A DNA stretch of 64,000 bases from Cellulomonas sp. C5510 (GTDB lineage: Bacteria > Actinomycetota > Actinomycetes > Actinomycetales > Cellulomonadaceae): positions 3,782,001 to 3,846,000 of the forward strand of contig NZ_CP081862.1 of the NCBI RefSeq assembly GCF_019797765.1, in the 5' to 3' direction. Both the position numbers and the translations under genes were made by a program. Of the stretch, positions 63,179 through 64,000 are shown one piece after another (position 1 is the first letter of the stretch; each line of letters opens with the position of its first letter). A model generated the notes under the pieces. The model ran no database searches. It saw only the letters and a program-made list of their open reading frames with translations, and had not been told where the DNA came from.

Positions 63179-63787
63179 TCAGACCTGCTCGCCGGGCTCG
63201 TCGAGGCGCCGCACCACGCGCGCCGGGTTCCCGACGGCCACGACGCCCGCCGGCAGGTCCCGCGTGACGACGGCACCGGCCCCGACCACCGTGTCGTCCC
63301 CGATGGTCACCCCGGGGCAGACGATGACGCCGCCGCCCAGCCAGACGTTGTCCCCGAGCGTGATCGGCTCGGCGGCCTCGAGCTTGTCGCGCCGCGGCTG
63401 CGGGTCGAGGGGGTGCGTGGGGGTCAGGAGCTGCACGTCCGGGCCGATCTGGCAGTCCTCGCCGATGGTGATCGTCGCGACGTCGAGCGCCGTCAGGCCG
63501 GAGTTCACGAACGTCCGGGCGCCCACGTGGAGGTTCTCCCCGTAGTCGACGGCGAGCGGCGGCTTGATGAACGCGCCCTCGCCGAGCGAGCCGAGCAGGT
63601 CCGTCAGCACGCGGCGGGCGCGGGCGTCGTCGGCCGCGATCACGGCCAGCCGGTACTCCTCGACCAGGACGGTCGCCCGGCGCGCGATGCGCTCGCTCTC
63701 CGGGTCGTCCGCGATGTACAGGTCACCGGCGAGCATCCGCTCGCGGTTGGTGCGCGGGTCGCCGGCGAAGTAGTCGCGATCGCTCAT
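63179..63787 (-). CDS. Maltose/galactoside-type O-acetyltransferase (2)
   Basis: 202 residues from ATG 63787. Mac-type N-terminus (DPRTNRERMLAGDLYIADDPES), then hexapeptide repeats: FVNSGLTALDVATITIGEDC, LLTPTHPLDP with the catalytic His, VWLGGGVIVCPGVTIGDDTVVG and VAVGNPARVVR. A paralogue of the protein at 48449-49051 but clearly diverged. In an operon with a TetR regulator and divergent from an MFS transporter, the set looks like acetylate-and-export detoxification of a sugar. Confidence 0.92.
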   Translation of the reverse strand: MSDRDYFAGDPRTNRERMLAGDLYIADDPESERIARRATVLVEEYRLAVIAADDARARRVLTDLLGSLGEGAFIKPPLAVDYGENLHVGARTFVNSGLTALDVATITIGEDCQIGPDVQLLTPTHPLDPQPRRDKLEAAEPITLGDNVWLGGGVIVCPGVTIGDDTVVGAGAVVTRDLPAGVVAVGNPARVVRRLDEPGEQV

Positions 63788-63815
63788 GTGTACGAGCGTA
63801 CACATCGTGTGTACG
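63786..63815. promoter_or_regulatory. Putative TetR operator
   Basis: Perfect 20-base palindrome at 63786-63805 with core GTGTACG-AG-CGTACAC, followed by a further half-site TGTGTACG (63808-63815). It covers the start codon of the acetyltransferase gene and lies 63 bases before the divergent MFS start. Confidence 0.75.
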
Positions 63816-63877
63816 CTCGACGACGCACCCCGCCCGCGGGCGCCGACGCCGGCACCCGGACCCACCGCCGGAGCCCC

Positions 63878-64000
63878 ATGCCCGCCTCCCCTGCAGCACC
63901 CTCAGCAGCCGTCGTGACGCCGGTCGCCCGGCGCGCCCGCGTCGCCGTCTCGATGGTGTTCCTGGTCAACGCCGTGCTGTACGCGAACCTCGTGCCGCGG
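63878..64000 (+). CDS. MFS transporter, N-terminal part (partial)
   Basis: 41 codons from ATG 63878 to the window end; GGAG lies 5 bases upstream. Basic segment ARRARVAV then the first transmembrane helix SMVFLVNAVLYANLVPR, which resembles the start of MFS sugar/drug transporters. The rest is outside the window. It shares a control region with the TetR/acetyltransferase operon. Confidence 0.7.
   Translation, partial: MPASPAAPSAAVVTPVARRARVAVSMVFLVNAVLYANLVPR

Overview
The window is about 75% GC and has actinobacterial habits: GTG starts, 4-base ATGA/GTGA gene overlaps, probable leaderless starts, HspR/HAIR control of dnaK and a class Ib nrdHIEF operon. The glycoside hydrolase content suggests a Cellulomonas-like member of the Micrococcales; that assignment is an inference. 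No rRNA, tRNA, CRISPR array, transposase or prophage gene was seen.

Region 1 (1-13.4 kb, minus strand) is a glycan-catabolic block. It holds a ROK sugar kinase with a SIS phosphosugar isomerase and a partial gene, a two-domain metallo-beta-lactamase-fold protein followed by a LacI repressor, and a GH2 / GH1 / clan GH-D glycosidase / FAD-oxidoreductase operon.

Region 2 (13.4-21.2 kb) is a divergent sugar-acid locus. On the minus strand are an FGGY kinase, a LacD/YihT-type aldolase, an Asp/Glu-racemase-like protein and a sucrose-phosphorylase-family enzyme. On the plus strand are a DeoR regulator, OtnK and OtnC. A 7-4-7 inverted repeat lies between the arms.

Region 3 (21.2-38 kb) holds a STAS protein, three GH38-type alpha-mannosidase homologues, a GH84 hexosaminidase, a heterodimeric ABC exporter translationally coupled to the third GH38 protein, and a sugar-binding lipoprotein with no permeases. 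Regions 1 and 3 share a 14-base operator (consensus TGGNATCGATNCCA) at six promoters plus one degenerate copy. Together with the LacI gene this defines a candidate regulon for mannose- and HexNAc-containing glycans, such as N-glycans. A second palindrome (TGTGCGR-N2-YCGCACA) occurs at two of these promoters.

Region 4 (38-50.3 kb) is mixed housekeeping and envelope genes: TadA-like deaminase, upp, an NAD(P)-binding protein, DUF1540, a CDF transporter with a shortened solute-binding protein, YihY, a membrane-anchored M1-like peptidase, TrkH, an acetyltransferase and a PadR/membrane protein pair. Region 5 (50.3-64 kb) has nrdHIEF with two NrdR boxes, a ThrE-family exporter, dnaK-grpE-dnaJ-hspR with two HAIR elements, an M15 peptidase, a TetR/acetyltransferase pair and the start of an MFS transporter.
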